NCBI GenBank assembly: GCA_937880065.1
Contig: CALFMA010000417.1
Location: 1 to 8,873, forward strand
Direction of reading: 5' to 3'
Source: an uncultured Ruminococcus sp.
Lineage (GTDB): Bacteria > Bacillota_A > Clostridia > Oscillospirales > Ruminococcaceae
DNA length: 8,873 nt
Below the pieces are notes generated by a model. The model searched no databases. It saw only the letters and a list, made by a program, of their open reading frames with translations, and was not told the DNA's origin. Shown here piece by piece: positions 1 through 5,799 of this stretch. Numbering within the stretch: the first letter of the stretch is position 1; each line of letters opens with the position of its first letter. Both the position numbers and the translations under genes were made by a program.

Positions 1-182
1 TCCTCCACCAGCGCAATGATCTGCTCCTCCATCTTTTCTCCGTTATGGTTGATCAGCTTGATGCCGTTGTCGTAGTAGGGGTTGTGGGAGGCGGAGATCA
101 TCACACCGCAGTCAAAGCCATCGGTACGGGTCACATAGGACACGGAGGGGGTGGTGGTCACATGGAGCATATAGGCATCCGC
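1..182 (-). pseudogene. glmM: Internal fragment of phosphoglucosamine mutase (GlmM), in frame with upstream murA
   Basis: GlmM interconverts glucosamine-6-phosphate and glucosamine-1-phosphate on the way to UDP-GlcNAc. The frame reads SGADAYMLHVTTTPSVSYV, then GFDCGVMISASHNPYYDNG at about 80-115, and IKLINHNGEKMEEQ. ISASHNP is the phosphoserine loop of the alpha-D-phosphohexomutase family, and the short spacing to the window edge matches GlmM. The roughly 65 N-terminal residues expected before this segment, including the usual FGTDGIRG-type start, are missing; MurA sequence stands in their place. A hand count gives 99 G/C in bases 1-180 (55%), against 79 of 180 (44%) in three sampled 60-base lines of the murA part. 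Third codon positions here are mostly G or C. That supports a different origin for this piece. It could be a true rearrangement or an assembly join. Confidence 0.8.
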
Positions 183-1337
183 TCCCGATGCCGCAAGTCC
201 TGCAATGATAAGTGCCGCACCTGCACGGAGGTCACAAGCCTTTACGGGAGCACCCATAAGCTTGCCTGTACCCTCAATAAGAGCAACCTTGCCATTTACC
301 GTAATATCTGCACCCATTCGTCTTAACTCGTCAACATAGCCGAAACGCTGGTCCCAGATATTCTCTGTGATAATGCTTGTACCCTCTGCAAGTGTAAGCA
401 GAGTTGCAATCTGTGACTGCATATCTGTAGGAAATCCCGGATGCGGAGCTGTCTTGACATTTGCCTTTACGAGAGGGCCGTCAACCCATACTCTTATGCT
501 GTCGTCATACTGTTCTATATTTACACCGATTTTCTCCATTTTCTTTGTTATGGATTCGAGGTGCTTCGGAATAACATTCTTTATTATAGCGTCGCCCTTT
601 GTAGCCGCAATTGCAGCCATAAATGTACCTGCCTCAATCTGGTCGGGAATTACGGCATATGTTGTACCACGGAGCTTTTCAACTCCTCTTACCTTGATAA
701 CATCTGTGCCTGCACCCATAATATTTGCACCCATTGAGTTGAGGAAATTCGCCAAATCAACGATATGAGGCTCTTTTGCCGCATTCTCGATAACTGTGAG
801 TCCCTCTGCCTTTACAGCGGCAAGCATAGCATTCATAGTTGCACCAACTGTTACAACATCAAAGAAAATGGGGTTGCCGCTAAGCTTTTCAGCTGTAAGG
901 TCAATCATTCCCTGTGAAAGGGTATACTTTGCACCAAGGGCAGAAAATGCCTTTAAATGCTGGTCAATGGGGCGGTCACCGAGAGGACAGCCGCCTGGCA
1001 TTGAAACTCTCGCCTTATTGTATTTTCCCAGCAATGCACCGAGGAAATAATAAGACGCTCTCATTTTTCTTGCTGTTTCATATGGAACGCAGCAGCTATG
1101 AATTGTTGTGGGGTCAATACGGTAGGTATTATTTCCCAATTCCTCAATTTCAGCACCCATTTCACGAAGTATACGCAGACAAATGTTTACATCGCTGATA
1201 GCGGGTACATTTTCAATTACGCATGGTTCATCTGAAAGTATGACAGCCGGAAGTATCGCAACAGCGGCATTTTTCGCTCCGCTGATGACAACCTCACCCA
1301 TAAGACGGCGGCCGCCCTTTATAACAAACTTATCCAC
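1..1337 (-). CDS. murA: UDP-N-acetylglucosamine 1-carboxyvinyltransferase (MurA), C-terminus replaced in frame by GlmM sequence; runs off the left edge
   Basis: MurA transfers enolpyruvate from PEP to UDP-GlcNAc, the first committed step of peptidoglycan synthesis in the cytoplasm. The start is GTG at 1337, with an AAGGAGA ribosome site at 1345-1351; the protein begins MDKFVIKGGRRLMGEV. Visible family marks are Lys22 in SGAKNAA, the catalytic cysteine Cys117 in MPGGCPLGDRPIDQH, Asp305 in PGFPTDMQSQ, and the late motif DLRAGAALIIAGLAA around residues 369-383. About 385 residues are MurA-like; the family is about 420. The last segment, with the HIDRGYE-type motif that carries the essential Arg397 of the E. 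coli enzyme, is absent. From residue 385 the frame continues as GlmM with no stop to the window edge. It lies 65 nt downstream of the cyclophilin lipoprotein gene. The MurA identity is very sure. As built here the enzyme would probably be inactive, so a chimeric join is likely. Confidence 0.9.
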   Translation of the reverse strand, partial: MDKFVIKGGRRLMGEVVISGAKNAAVAILPAVILSDEPCVIENVPAISDVNICLRILREMGAEIEELGNNTYRIDPTTIHSCCVPYETARKMRASYYFLGALLGKYNKARVSMPGGCPLGDRPIDQHLKAFSALGAKYTLSQGMIDLTAEKLSGNPIFFDVVTVGATMNAMLAAVKAEGLTVIENAAKEPHIVDLANFLNSMGANIMGAGTDVIKVRGVEKLRGTTYAVIPDQIEAGTFMAAIAATKGDAIIKNVIPKHLESITKKMEKIGVNIEQYDDSIRVWVDGPLVKANVKTAPHPGFPTDMQSQIATLLTLAEGTSIITENIWDQRFGYVDELRRMGADITVNGKVALIEGTGKLMGAPVKACDLRAGAALIIAGLAASGADAYMLHVTTTPSVSYVTRTDGFDCGVMISASHNPYYDNGIKLINHNGEKMEEQIIALVE

Positions 1338-1402
1338 TTTATTCTCTCCTTAAATCACAGGTAAAAAAGCCACCTGCACAATTCTTTTATTCCGGGAACT
1401 CC

Positions 1403-2878
1403 TTACGTTGTTTCTTCTGTATTTTCTTCTGTATTCTCTGTATTTTCTTCAGCTTCAGAAGTTTCTTCTGTTGCTGCTTCTGTTTCTTCTTCAGGTGCAG
1501 CTGTAGTTTCCTCTGAGTCCTCTGTTTCTGACTCCTTATCCTCATTAGCTGTCACATAATCAGCAAGATAGAATTTAATCTCGCTTCCGTCATATTCCTC
1601 AACTGTAACTGATTCCATAACAACATCTTCAAGAGGCTTGTCATTTTCATCTGTTGCTGTTTCCTGAATTTCAAAAACAACGTCAAGGCCGTCGATTACC
1701 TGTCCGAAAACTGTGTAATTTCCGTCAAGGAAAGGTGTTCCGCCCTGTGTTGTATAAATCTCACTTGCAGCCTTGCCGAATTTAAGACCGCTTTGAGCAT
1801 ATGCATCAAGTCCTGCTGTATCGTATATTTCACCTGTTACGATATAGAACTGGCTGCCGTTTGTAGCTGTTGAGCCTGAATTTGCATAAGCAACCGCACC
1901 TGCGGCATGAATGAGGTTATATGCCTTACCGCCGTCAAATGAGCCGCCCCATGTGGATTCGCCGCCCATACCTGTTCCCTGTGGGTCACCGCCCTGAATC
2001 ATAAAGTCCTTGATGATTCTGTGGAATGTAAGACCGTCATAGTAGCCTTTTTTCGCAAGTTCAAGGAAGTTTTCAGATGCCTTTGATACAACTTCGGGGA
2101 ATACACGGAATTTAACTGTTCCATAGTCCTTGAAGTTGATTACTACAATTTCATCACCCTCTTTTGGAGCTGTGAAGTTGAGAGGTTCAGCGTCAAGGGG
2201 ACTGTTGTAATTGTATTCGTCAAGAGTCCACTTTATAGGCTCACCGTTGTACTTTGTAAGCTTTACAGACTCCATAACAACATCTTCAAGAGGCTTGTCG
2301 CTTGCATCTGTAGCTGTGTACTGGATATTGAAAATTACATCAAGACCGTCAATAACCTGTCCGAAAACTGTGTAATTTCCGTCAAGGAAAGGAGCACCGC
2401 CTTTTTCCTTATAAACAGCTTTCTGATTTTCAGTAAATGAATAGCCGTAGCCCTCATAAGCTGCGAAAAGGTCATCGCCGATTTCCTGTTCACCTGTTAC
2501 AATATAGAACTGGCTGCCGTTTGTAGCTGTTGAGCCTGAATTTGCATAAGCAACCGCACCTGCGGCATGAATGAGGTTATATGCCTTACCGCCGTCAAAT
2601 GAGCCGCCCCATGTGGATTCGCCGCCCATACCTGTTCCCTGTGGGTCACCGCCCTGAATCATAAAGTCCTTGATAATTCTGTGGAATGTAAGTCCGTCAT
2701 AGAAACCCTCGCTTACGAGCTTCTCAAAATTTTCGCAGGTAATGGGGGCATATTCCGGATAGAGTGTAATAATGAACTCTCCGCCGTATGCTGATTTTGT
2801 TTCGTTTGTACTTATGTCTTTTCCGCATCCTGTGAAGATAAAGAGGGCGGAAAATGCAGCTGCTAATACCTTTTTCAT
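1403..2878 (-). CDS. Lipoprotein with two tandem cyclophilin-type peptidyl-prolyl cis-trans isomerase domains
   Basis: This 491-residue protein should speed proline isomerisation in proteins outside the membrane. It starts MKKVLAAAFSALFIFTGCG, a lipoprotein signal with the probable lipidated Cys18; Phe at -3 of the lipobox is less usual. Cyclophilin domain 1 covers about residues 30-210 and domain 2 about 240-430. Both carry FHRIIKDFMIQGG (catalytic-type Arg67 and Arg287) and NGSQFYIVTG. The position of the cyclosporin-contact Trp of human cyclophilin A is Phe (Phe164, Phe383, in PFLDGNYTVFG). Residues 60-130 and 280-350 are identical, a recent duplication or gene conversion. Residues from about 446 to the end are a Glu/Thr/Ser-rich tail with no predicted fold. 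The ATG at 2878 has AAGGAG 9 nt upstream. The gene follows a terminator-like hairpin and precedes murA by 65 nt. The family is sure; the client proteins are unknown. Confidence 0.93.
   Translation of the reverse strand: MKKVLAAAFSALFIFTGCGKDISTNETKSAYGGEFIITLYPEYAPITCENFEKLVSEGFYDGLTFHRIIKDFMIQGGDPQGTGMGGESTWGGSFDGGKAYNLIHAAGAVAYANSGSTATNGSQFYIVTGEQEIGDDLFAAYEGYGYSFTENQKAVYKEKGGAPFLDGNYTVFGQVIDGLDVIFNIQYTATDASDKPLEDVVMESVKLTKYNGEPIKWTLDEYNYNSPLDAEPLNFTAPKEGDEIVVINFKDYGTVKFRVFPEVVSKASENFLELAKKGYYDGLTFHRIIKDFMIQGGDPQGTGMGGESTWGGSFDGGKAYNLIHAAGAVAYANSGSTATNGSQFYIVTGEIYDTAGLDAYAQSGLKFGKAASEIYTTQGGTPFLDGNYTVFGQVIDGLDVVFEIQETATDENDKPLEDVVMESVTVEEYDGSEIKFYLADYVTANEDKESETEDSEETTAAPEEETEAATEETSEAEENTENTEENTEETT
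1831..2042 (-). repeat. Near-identical cyclophilin core repeat, copy in domain 2
   Basis: Bases 1831-2042 match 2491-2702 at an exact offset of 660 with only three differences by eye, at 1841, 2015 and 2033. This leaves 173 consecutive identical bases (1842-2014). Outside this block the two domains diverge clearly in both DNA and protein, so similarity is concentrated in the catalytic core. Confidence 0.95.
2491..2702 (-). repeat. Near-identical cyclophilin core repeat, copy in domain 1
   Basis: This is the partner of 1831-2042. Two short flanking matches, around 1614-1645/2271-2302 and 1701-1735/2358-2392, are at offset 657. A 3-base length difference therefore separates them from the core block. 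Confidence 0.95.
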
Positions 2879-2952
2879 TACAAATTACTCCTTTTTATAC
2901 CAATCCCTAAAATGCCATTAGATTTGTCTACACTATTTTGGTATCAATACAT

Positions 2953-2975
2953 CAGGGAGTCATTGCGACTCCCTG
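2953..2975 (-). terminator. Terminator-like hairpin after the second Sm-like gene
   Basis: A perfect 9-bp stem, CAGGGAGTC and GACTCCCTG, encloses a 5-base loop. It starts 8 bases past the TGA stop at 2983-2985. The stem is GC-rich, but the U tract on the minus strand is poor (the RNA continues AUGUAUUGAU). It is a good hairpin but an imperfect intrinsic terminator. On the plus strand it is followed by AATTTTA. Confidence 0.5.
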
Positions 2976-2982
2976 AATTTTA

Positions 2983-3471
2983 TCACTTTGTGCTGTTCAT
3001 AAACTCAACATACTGCTTCTTGTCAATAGGCACAGTTACACGAACTCTGACAATATTGCAGGTATTGATAATATCCTCATCAAAGTAGTAATCACTTCCT
3101 GCTGAACGAGCGTTAGTGATTTTTACCCAGCCGTTTTCAACAGTATCAAGCATTCCTGCTACATATTCGTGGTCAGCCATATAAATACGAATCTGCTTTC
3201 CGACGAACTTTTTCATTGTATCCTCAAGACTGCTTAATTCAGCTGCCGACATAGCAGGTGCAGTTACAGTTTCTGCTGCGGAAGGTTTAACCTCATCAAA
3301 AGCAGGCATTGTATTTGCCGCAGGAATTTCAGCCATTTTCTGCTCTGCCGCAGGTGCCTGACTTGCCAATGCCTTGTCAATTGCAGACTGAGTTTCAACA
3401 GTTGCAGCTGAAACTTCACCCTCTGAAAGAGGTACAACGGGTTTAACAAGCTTATTGAATTTGATTTGCAT
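2983..3471 (-). CDS. Protein of unknown function with C-terminal Sm/LSm-like domain and Ala/Pro-rich N-terminal region
   Basis: I do not recognise a named family with certainty. The 162-residue protein begins MQIKFNKLVKPVVPL. About residues 20-80 are rich in Ala, Pro, Glu and Ser and look disordered. Residues 85-147 look like a small beta barrel: MKKFVGKQIRIYMADHEY, then GMLDTVENGWVKITN, then a YYFDEDIINTCNIVRVRV strand pair. This order (basic helix, strands with a central Gly, loop, final IxxIxxxR/V strand) resembles Sm/LSm/Hfq proteins, and it aligns with the 59-residue product of the gene just upstream. ATG at 3471 is preferred because AGGAG lies 9 nt upstream; a TTG at 3480 overlaps that spacing. 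The gene lies 112 nt after the upstream Sm-like gene and ends at a hairpin. The fold assignment is inferred from sequence pattern; RNA binding is untested. Confidence 0.8.
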   Translation of the reverse strand: MQIKFNKLVKPVVPLSEGEVSAATVETQSAIDKALASQAPAAEQKMAEIPAANTMPAFDEVKPSAAETVTAPAMSAAELSSLEDTMKKFVGKQIRIYMADHEYVAGMLDTVENGWVKITNARSAGSDYYFDEDIINTCNIVRVRVTVPIDKKQYVEFMNSTK

Positions 3472-3550
3472 AGTATTCAACTCCTATTTTAAAATTTATT
3501 TGGGTTCTCTAAAAACCATAGATTGGTATTAGAGTTTCCCTTATGAGGTA

Positions 3551-3575
3551 TTCTGAATTTCTCATTCAGAAATTC
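3551..3575 (-). promoter_or_regulatory. Two overlapping, mutually exclusive hairpins between the Sm-like genes
   Basis: Stem one is TTCTGAAT at 3551-3558 with ATTCAGAA at 3564-3571. Stem two is GAATTTCT at 3555-3562 with AGAAATTC at 3568-3575. Both are perfect 8-bp stems with 5-base loops and share most of their bases, so only one can form at a time. A direct repeat TTCCCTTAT occurs at 3536-3544 and 3573-3581. The element begins 9 bases after the stop of the 59-residue protein, inside the presumed transcript. The role is unknown; a processing site, attenuator or protein-binding site is possible. Confidence 0.4.
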
Positions 3576-3583
3576 CCTTATAA

Positions 3584-3763
3584 TTATTCTTCAAAGGAAA
3601 CGGACTCAATTGCTTTGAGAGTAACGAAAAAAGAGAAAACCCCGTCGTTCATCTCAATATAGTCATCTCCGACTTCCACTAAAATTCCGTCATATTCGTC
3701 TTCACGAGTTGTAACGGTACATTCCTTTTTAATGTATTTTTTAAGTGCATCTTTTAAAAACAT
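3584..3763 (-). CDS. Small Sm/LSm-like protein (59 residues), unknown function
   Basis: This short gene encodes 59 residues from the ATG at 3763 to the TAA at 3584-3586. It begins MFLKDALKKYIKKECTVT and continues EYDGILVEVGDDYIEMNDG to VTLKAIESVSFEE. The pattern is a short basic helix, then strands with a conserved Gly after an acidic turn, then a final strand ending in AIESVSF. This fits a minimal Sm/LSm/Hfq-like barrel and lines up with the C-terminal domain of the next gene (LKKYIKK against MKKFVGK, and EYDGILVEV against EYVAGMLDTV). The ribosome site GAGAGGTG sits at 3771-3778, inside the stop region of the upstream dehydrogenase, only 12 nt away. The two genes are therefore probably translationally coupled. 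Hfq proper is somewhat longer, and I see no clear Hfq KH motif. RNA binding is an inference. Confidence 0.8.
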   Translation of the reverse strand: MFLKDALKKYIKKECTVTTREDEYDGILVEVGDDYIEMNDGVFSFFVTLKAIESVSFEE

Positions 3764-3775
3764 TTTTTACACCTC

Positions 3776-4978
3776 TCAATCTACAAGTACAGGCTCGAAA
3801 TCTTCTTCCCAAGGAAGTCCCCACTTATTAAGTGCCTCCATAAACGGATCGGGATCGAATTCCTCGATATTGTAAACGCCTGCCTTATTCCACTTTCCTG
3901 TCATAATCATCATAGCACCAATCATTGCAGGTACACCTGTTGTGTAAGAAATTGCCTGTGAGCCAACTTCCTTATAGCACTCCTGATGGTCGCAGATGTT
4001 GTAAAGATAGTAATTCTTATCCTTGCCGTCCTTCTTTCCACGGAAGATACAGCCGATATTTGTCTTACCTACAGTTCTCGGGCCAAGAGATGCAGGGTCG
4101 GGAAGAACTGCCTTGAGGAACTGGAGAGGAACAATTTCCTTACCCTCGTACATAATAGGCTCAATTGAAGTCATACCTACATTTTCAAGGCATTTCAGAT
4201 GTGTAAGATAGCTCTGACCGAATGTCATAAAGAAACGGATACGCTTGATTCCCTTGATGTTGAGAGCGAGAGATTCAAGTTCCTCGTGGTGAAGCAGGTA
4301 CATATCCTTTTCGCCAACGCCCTTGAAATTATATACACGCTTAATTTCCATTGGCTCTGTTTCAATCCACTTACCGTCCTCAATGTAGCTTCCCTTAGCG
4401 GAAACTTCACGGATATTGATTTCGGGGTTGAAGTTTGTAGCGAATGGATAACCGTGGTCACCGCCGTTGCAGTCGAGAATATCAATATAATTGATTTCGT
4501 CAAAGTGGTGTTTCATAGCGTATGCGGAGAATACTCCTGTTACACCGGGGTCAAATCCGCTGCCGAGAAGTGCTGTGATTCCAGCCTTTTCAAAACGCTC
4601 ACGATATGCCCACTGCCACTTGTACTCAAATTTTGCAGTATCAAGAGGCTCATAATTTGCTGTATCGACATAGTGAGTCTTTGTAGCAAGGCAAGCGTCC
4701 ATAATTGTTAAATCCTGATATGGAAGTGCGAGATTAAGCACTACATCGGGCTTATATGCCTCAATGAGAGCAATAAGCTCATCAACATTATCAGCGTTGA
4801 CCTGTGCTGTTTCAATTACTGTCTTTGTTGTAGGCTGGAGTTTTTCTTTGAGAGCGTCGCACTTTGACTTTGTACGGCTTGCAATCATAATTCCCTCAAA
4901 AACCTCGCTGTTCTGACAGCACTTGTGAATTGCTACAGATGCTACGCCTCCGCAGCCGATTATCATACATTTTCCCAT
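3776..4978 (-). CDS. Carboxynorspermidine/carboxyspermidine dehydrogenase (saccharopine dehydrogenase family)
   Basis: The enzyme reductively condenses aspartate beta-semialdehyde with putrescine (or diaminopropane) using NADPH, giving carboxyspermidine (or carboxynorspermidine), in the cytoplasm. The 400-residue product starts MGKCMIIGCGGVASVAIHK, a Rossmann nucleotide-binding loop with GCGGVA at residues 8-13. SRTKSKC follows at the end of the second strand, where NADP specificity is usually set, then VVLNLALPYQDLTIMDACL, GSGFDPGVTGVFSAYAMKH and DILDCNGGDHGYPFATNF. Length and motifs fit the carboxynorspermidine dehydrogenases of Vibrio and gut Firmicutes better than lysine-pathway saccharopine enzymes. 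ATG at 4978 is chosen because GGAGG lies about 9 nt upstream; a TTG 33 nt earlier adds only a basic stretch. The partner decarboxylase is not in the window. Polyamine genes speB and speE lie upstream on the same strand, which supports the assignment. Substrate preference cannot be read from the sequence. Confidence 0.88.
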   Translation of the reverse strand: MGKCMIIGCGGVASVAIHKCCQNSEVFEGIMIASRTKSKCDALKEKLQPTTKTVIETAQVNADNVDELIALIEAYKPDVVLNLALPYQDLTIMDACLATKTHYVDTANYEPLDTAKFEYKWQWAYRERFEKAGITALLGSGFDPGVTGVFSAYAMKHHFDEINYIDILDCNGGDHGYPFATNFNPEINIREVSAKGSYIEDGKWIETEPMEIKRVYNFKGVGEKDMYLLHHEELESLALNIKGIKRIRFFMTFGQSYLTHLKCLENVGMTSIEPIMYEGKEIVPLQFLKAVLPDPASLGPRTVGKTNIGCIFRGKKDGKDKNYYLYNICDHQECYKEVGSQAISYTTGVPAMIGAMMIMTGKWNKAGVYNIEEFDPDPFMEALNKWGLPWEEDFEPVLVD

Positions 4979-5058
4979 TTTATTTTTCCTCCGTTTTTTT
5001 ATAGTCAACACCGCACAGTAATTATGCGATTTGTTTGATTAAAAATTGTTATTTGCCG

Positions 5059-5094
5059 ATCCGCACGGAGCAAACTTTAGTTTGCGGATGTGCG
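5059..5094. repeat. Nested palindromic hairpin element upstream of the dehydrogenase gene
   Basis: The inner palindrome is GCAAACT (5070-5076), TT, AGTTTGC (5079-5085). An outer pair is ATCCGCA (5059-5065) with TGCGGAT (5083-5089), and another option is CGCAC (5062-5066) with GTGCG (5090-5094). It lies 16 bases after the stop of the last DUF3592 gene on the minus strand. The minus RNA reaches a run of five U only about 13 bases later, so it could be a weak terminator, or a dispersed palindromic repeat. No other copy is in this window. Confidence 0.5.
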
Positions 5095-5109
5095 AGGCGC
5101 TTTAAATCA

Positions 5110-5667
5110 TTAATTATAACCCTCTGAATTGCGTTTCCCGATTTTTTTCAATTTTCTTGAAATAACAATCATTGCGATAAGTTCAACTACAATTACCGCA
5201 CCACCTATTGCTATAAACATTATAGGAGCTTTACTCACCTTTTCTGCCATTTCAGGATCATAAATCTGTGTGGGATCGTCGGGATTAATCATAATTTCAA
5301 CTTTATTGCCAATTTTATAAGCTGCGGGACTCATACTGAAACTACTTCCGGCATGATATGTTTTTCCCTCATATTCATACACATAAATCGGACTGTATGA
5401 TCTTGAACTTCCGCTATGTTTTCTTGAGTGGCTATATCTTGTATGAACTTCATTATCCTCTACTTCTGCTTCAACTGAAACAATACATTCCCTTGGAGCA
5501 TTGTTAATCATCACATAGAAAACAGCTCCGCCGCCGATACACATAAGCGGCACACTGGCGAACAATAAAAATATCATTAAGAATAATATATATTTAAGGC
5601 ATCCGCCGCCTGTTTTTTTAGGCTGCATTTCCCCCGAATAATCATAATTGTTTGTATAAATATCCAT
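5110..5667 (-). CDS. DUF3592-type membrane protein, paralogue 4 of the array
   Basis: Function unknown. The 185-residue product has a polar N-terminus, a transmembrane helix at about 25-55, a soluble domain at about 60-145, a second helix at about 147-169 and a basic C-terminal tail. The soluble domain contains YSPIYVYEYEGKTYHAG and, later, KIGNKVEIMINPDDPTQIY. This Y-x-Y-x-Y-x-G-x-x-Y strand pair followed by an I-x-I-N-P-x-x-P-x-x-x-Y motif is the DUF3592 signature as I know it. A His/Ser-rich loop (about 75-90) is specific to this copy. It is closest by eye to the 173-residue copy at 6500-7021, sharing the motif IMINP. ATG at 5667 has AAGGGGG about 7 nt upstream. A 132-nt gap to the preceding paralogue may hold its own promoter. 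Family membership is fairly sure; the role is not. Confidence 0.82.
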   Translation of the reverse strand: MDIYTNNYDYSGEMQPKKTGGGCLKYILFLMIFLLFASVPLMCIGGGAVFYVMINNAPRECIVSVEAEVEDNEVHTRYSHSRKHSGSSRSYSPIYVYEYEGKTYHAGSSFSMSPAAYKIGNKVEIMINPDDPTQIYDPEMAEKVSKAPIMFIAIGGAVIVVELIAMIVISRKLKKIGKRNSEGYN

Positions 5668-5747
5668 ATAAATTCCCCCTTTACAAATATTCCCTATACA
5701 TTAAATTTCATTTCACGTGACTTTTTCACGTTTACGGCTTATTGCAC

Positions 5748-5777
5748 ATATTACCCAAACAAAGCCGTTATTTTCAA
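5748..5777 (-). promoter_or_regulatory. Candidate sigma-A type promoter for the last DUF3592 gene
   Basis: On the minus strand TTGAAA (5772-5777) is followed after 18 bases by TAATAT (5748-5753), about 80 bases before the ATG at 5667. It overlaps an inverted repeat, ACGGCTT (5734-5740) with AAGCCGT (5762-5768). A second small hairpin, CGTGA/TCACG (5716-5720, 5726-5730), lies just downstream. The match is reasonable but the region is AT-rich, so chance is a real alternative. Confidence 0.3.
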
Positions 5778-5799
5778 TTTTTAGTTTTCCATTTAATAA

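Noticed and set aside
45..1198. Several open frames on the plus strand opposite murA
   Set aside because: They are antisense to a clear MurA/GlmM reading frame, have no ribosome sites or recognisable domains, and have odd compositions such as Gly/His runs.
1348..1373. Possible terminator between the cyclophilin gene and murA (CAGGT/ACCTG pair)
   Set aside because: The stem is only 5 bp plus wobbles, the T run is in the loop, and no U tract follows. Co-transcription into murA is as likely.
2917..2947. Possible promoter TTGATA with TCTAAT before the cyclophilin gene
   Set aside because: The spacer is 19 bases and the -10 is weak. A promoter is likely somewhere in this gap, but I cannot place it.
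3925..4711. Plus-strand open frames opposite the dehydrogenase gene, and one in another minus frame
   Set aside because: The minus-strand dehydrogenase frame is strongly conserved across the whole stretch; these show no family features.
4979..5011. Earlier TTG start for the dehydrogenase
   Set aside because: It would add a lysine-rich stretch before the Rossmann start and would put the good GGAGG site inside the coding region. ATG at 4978 fits better.
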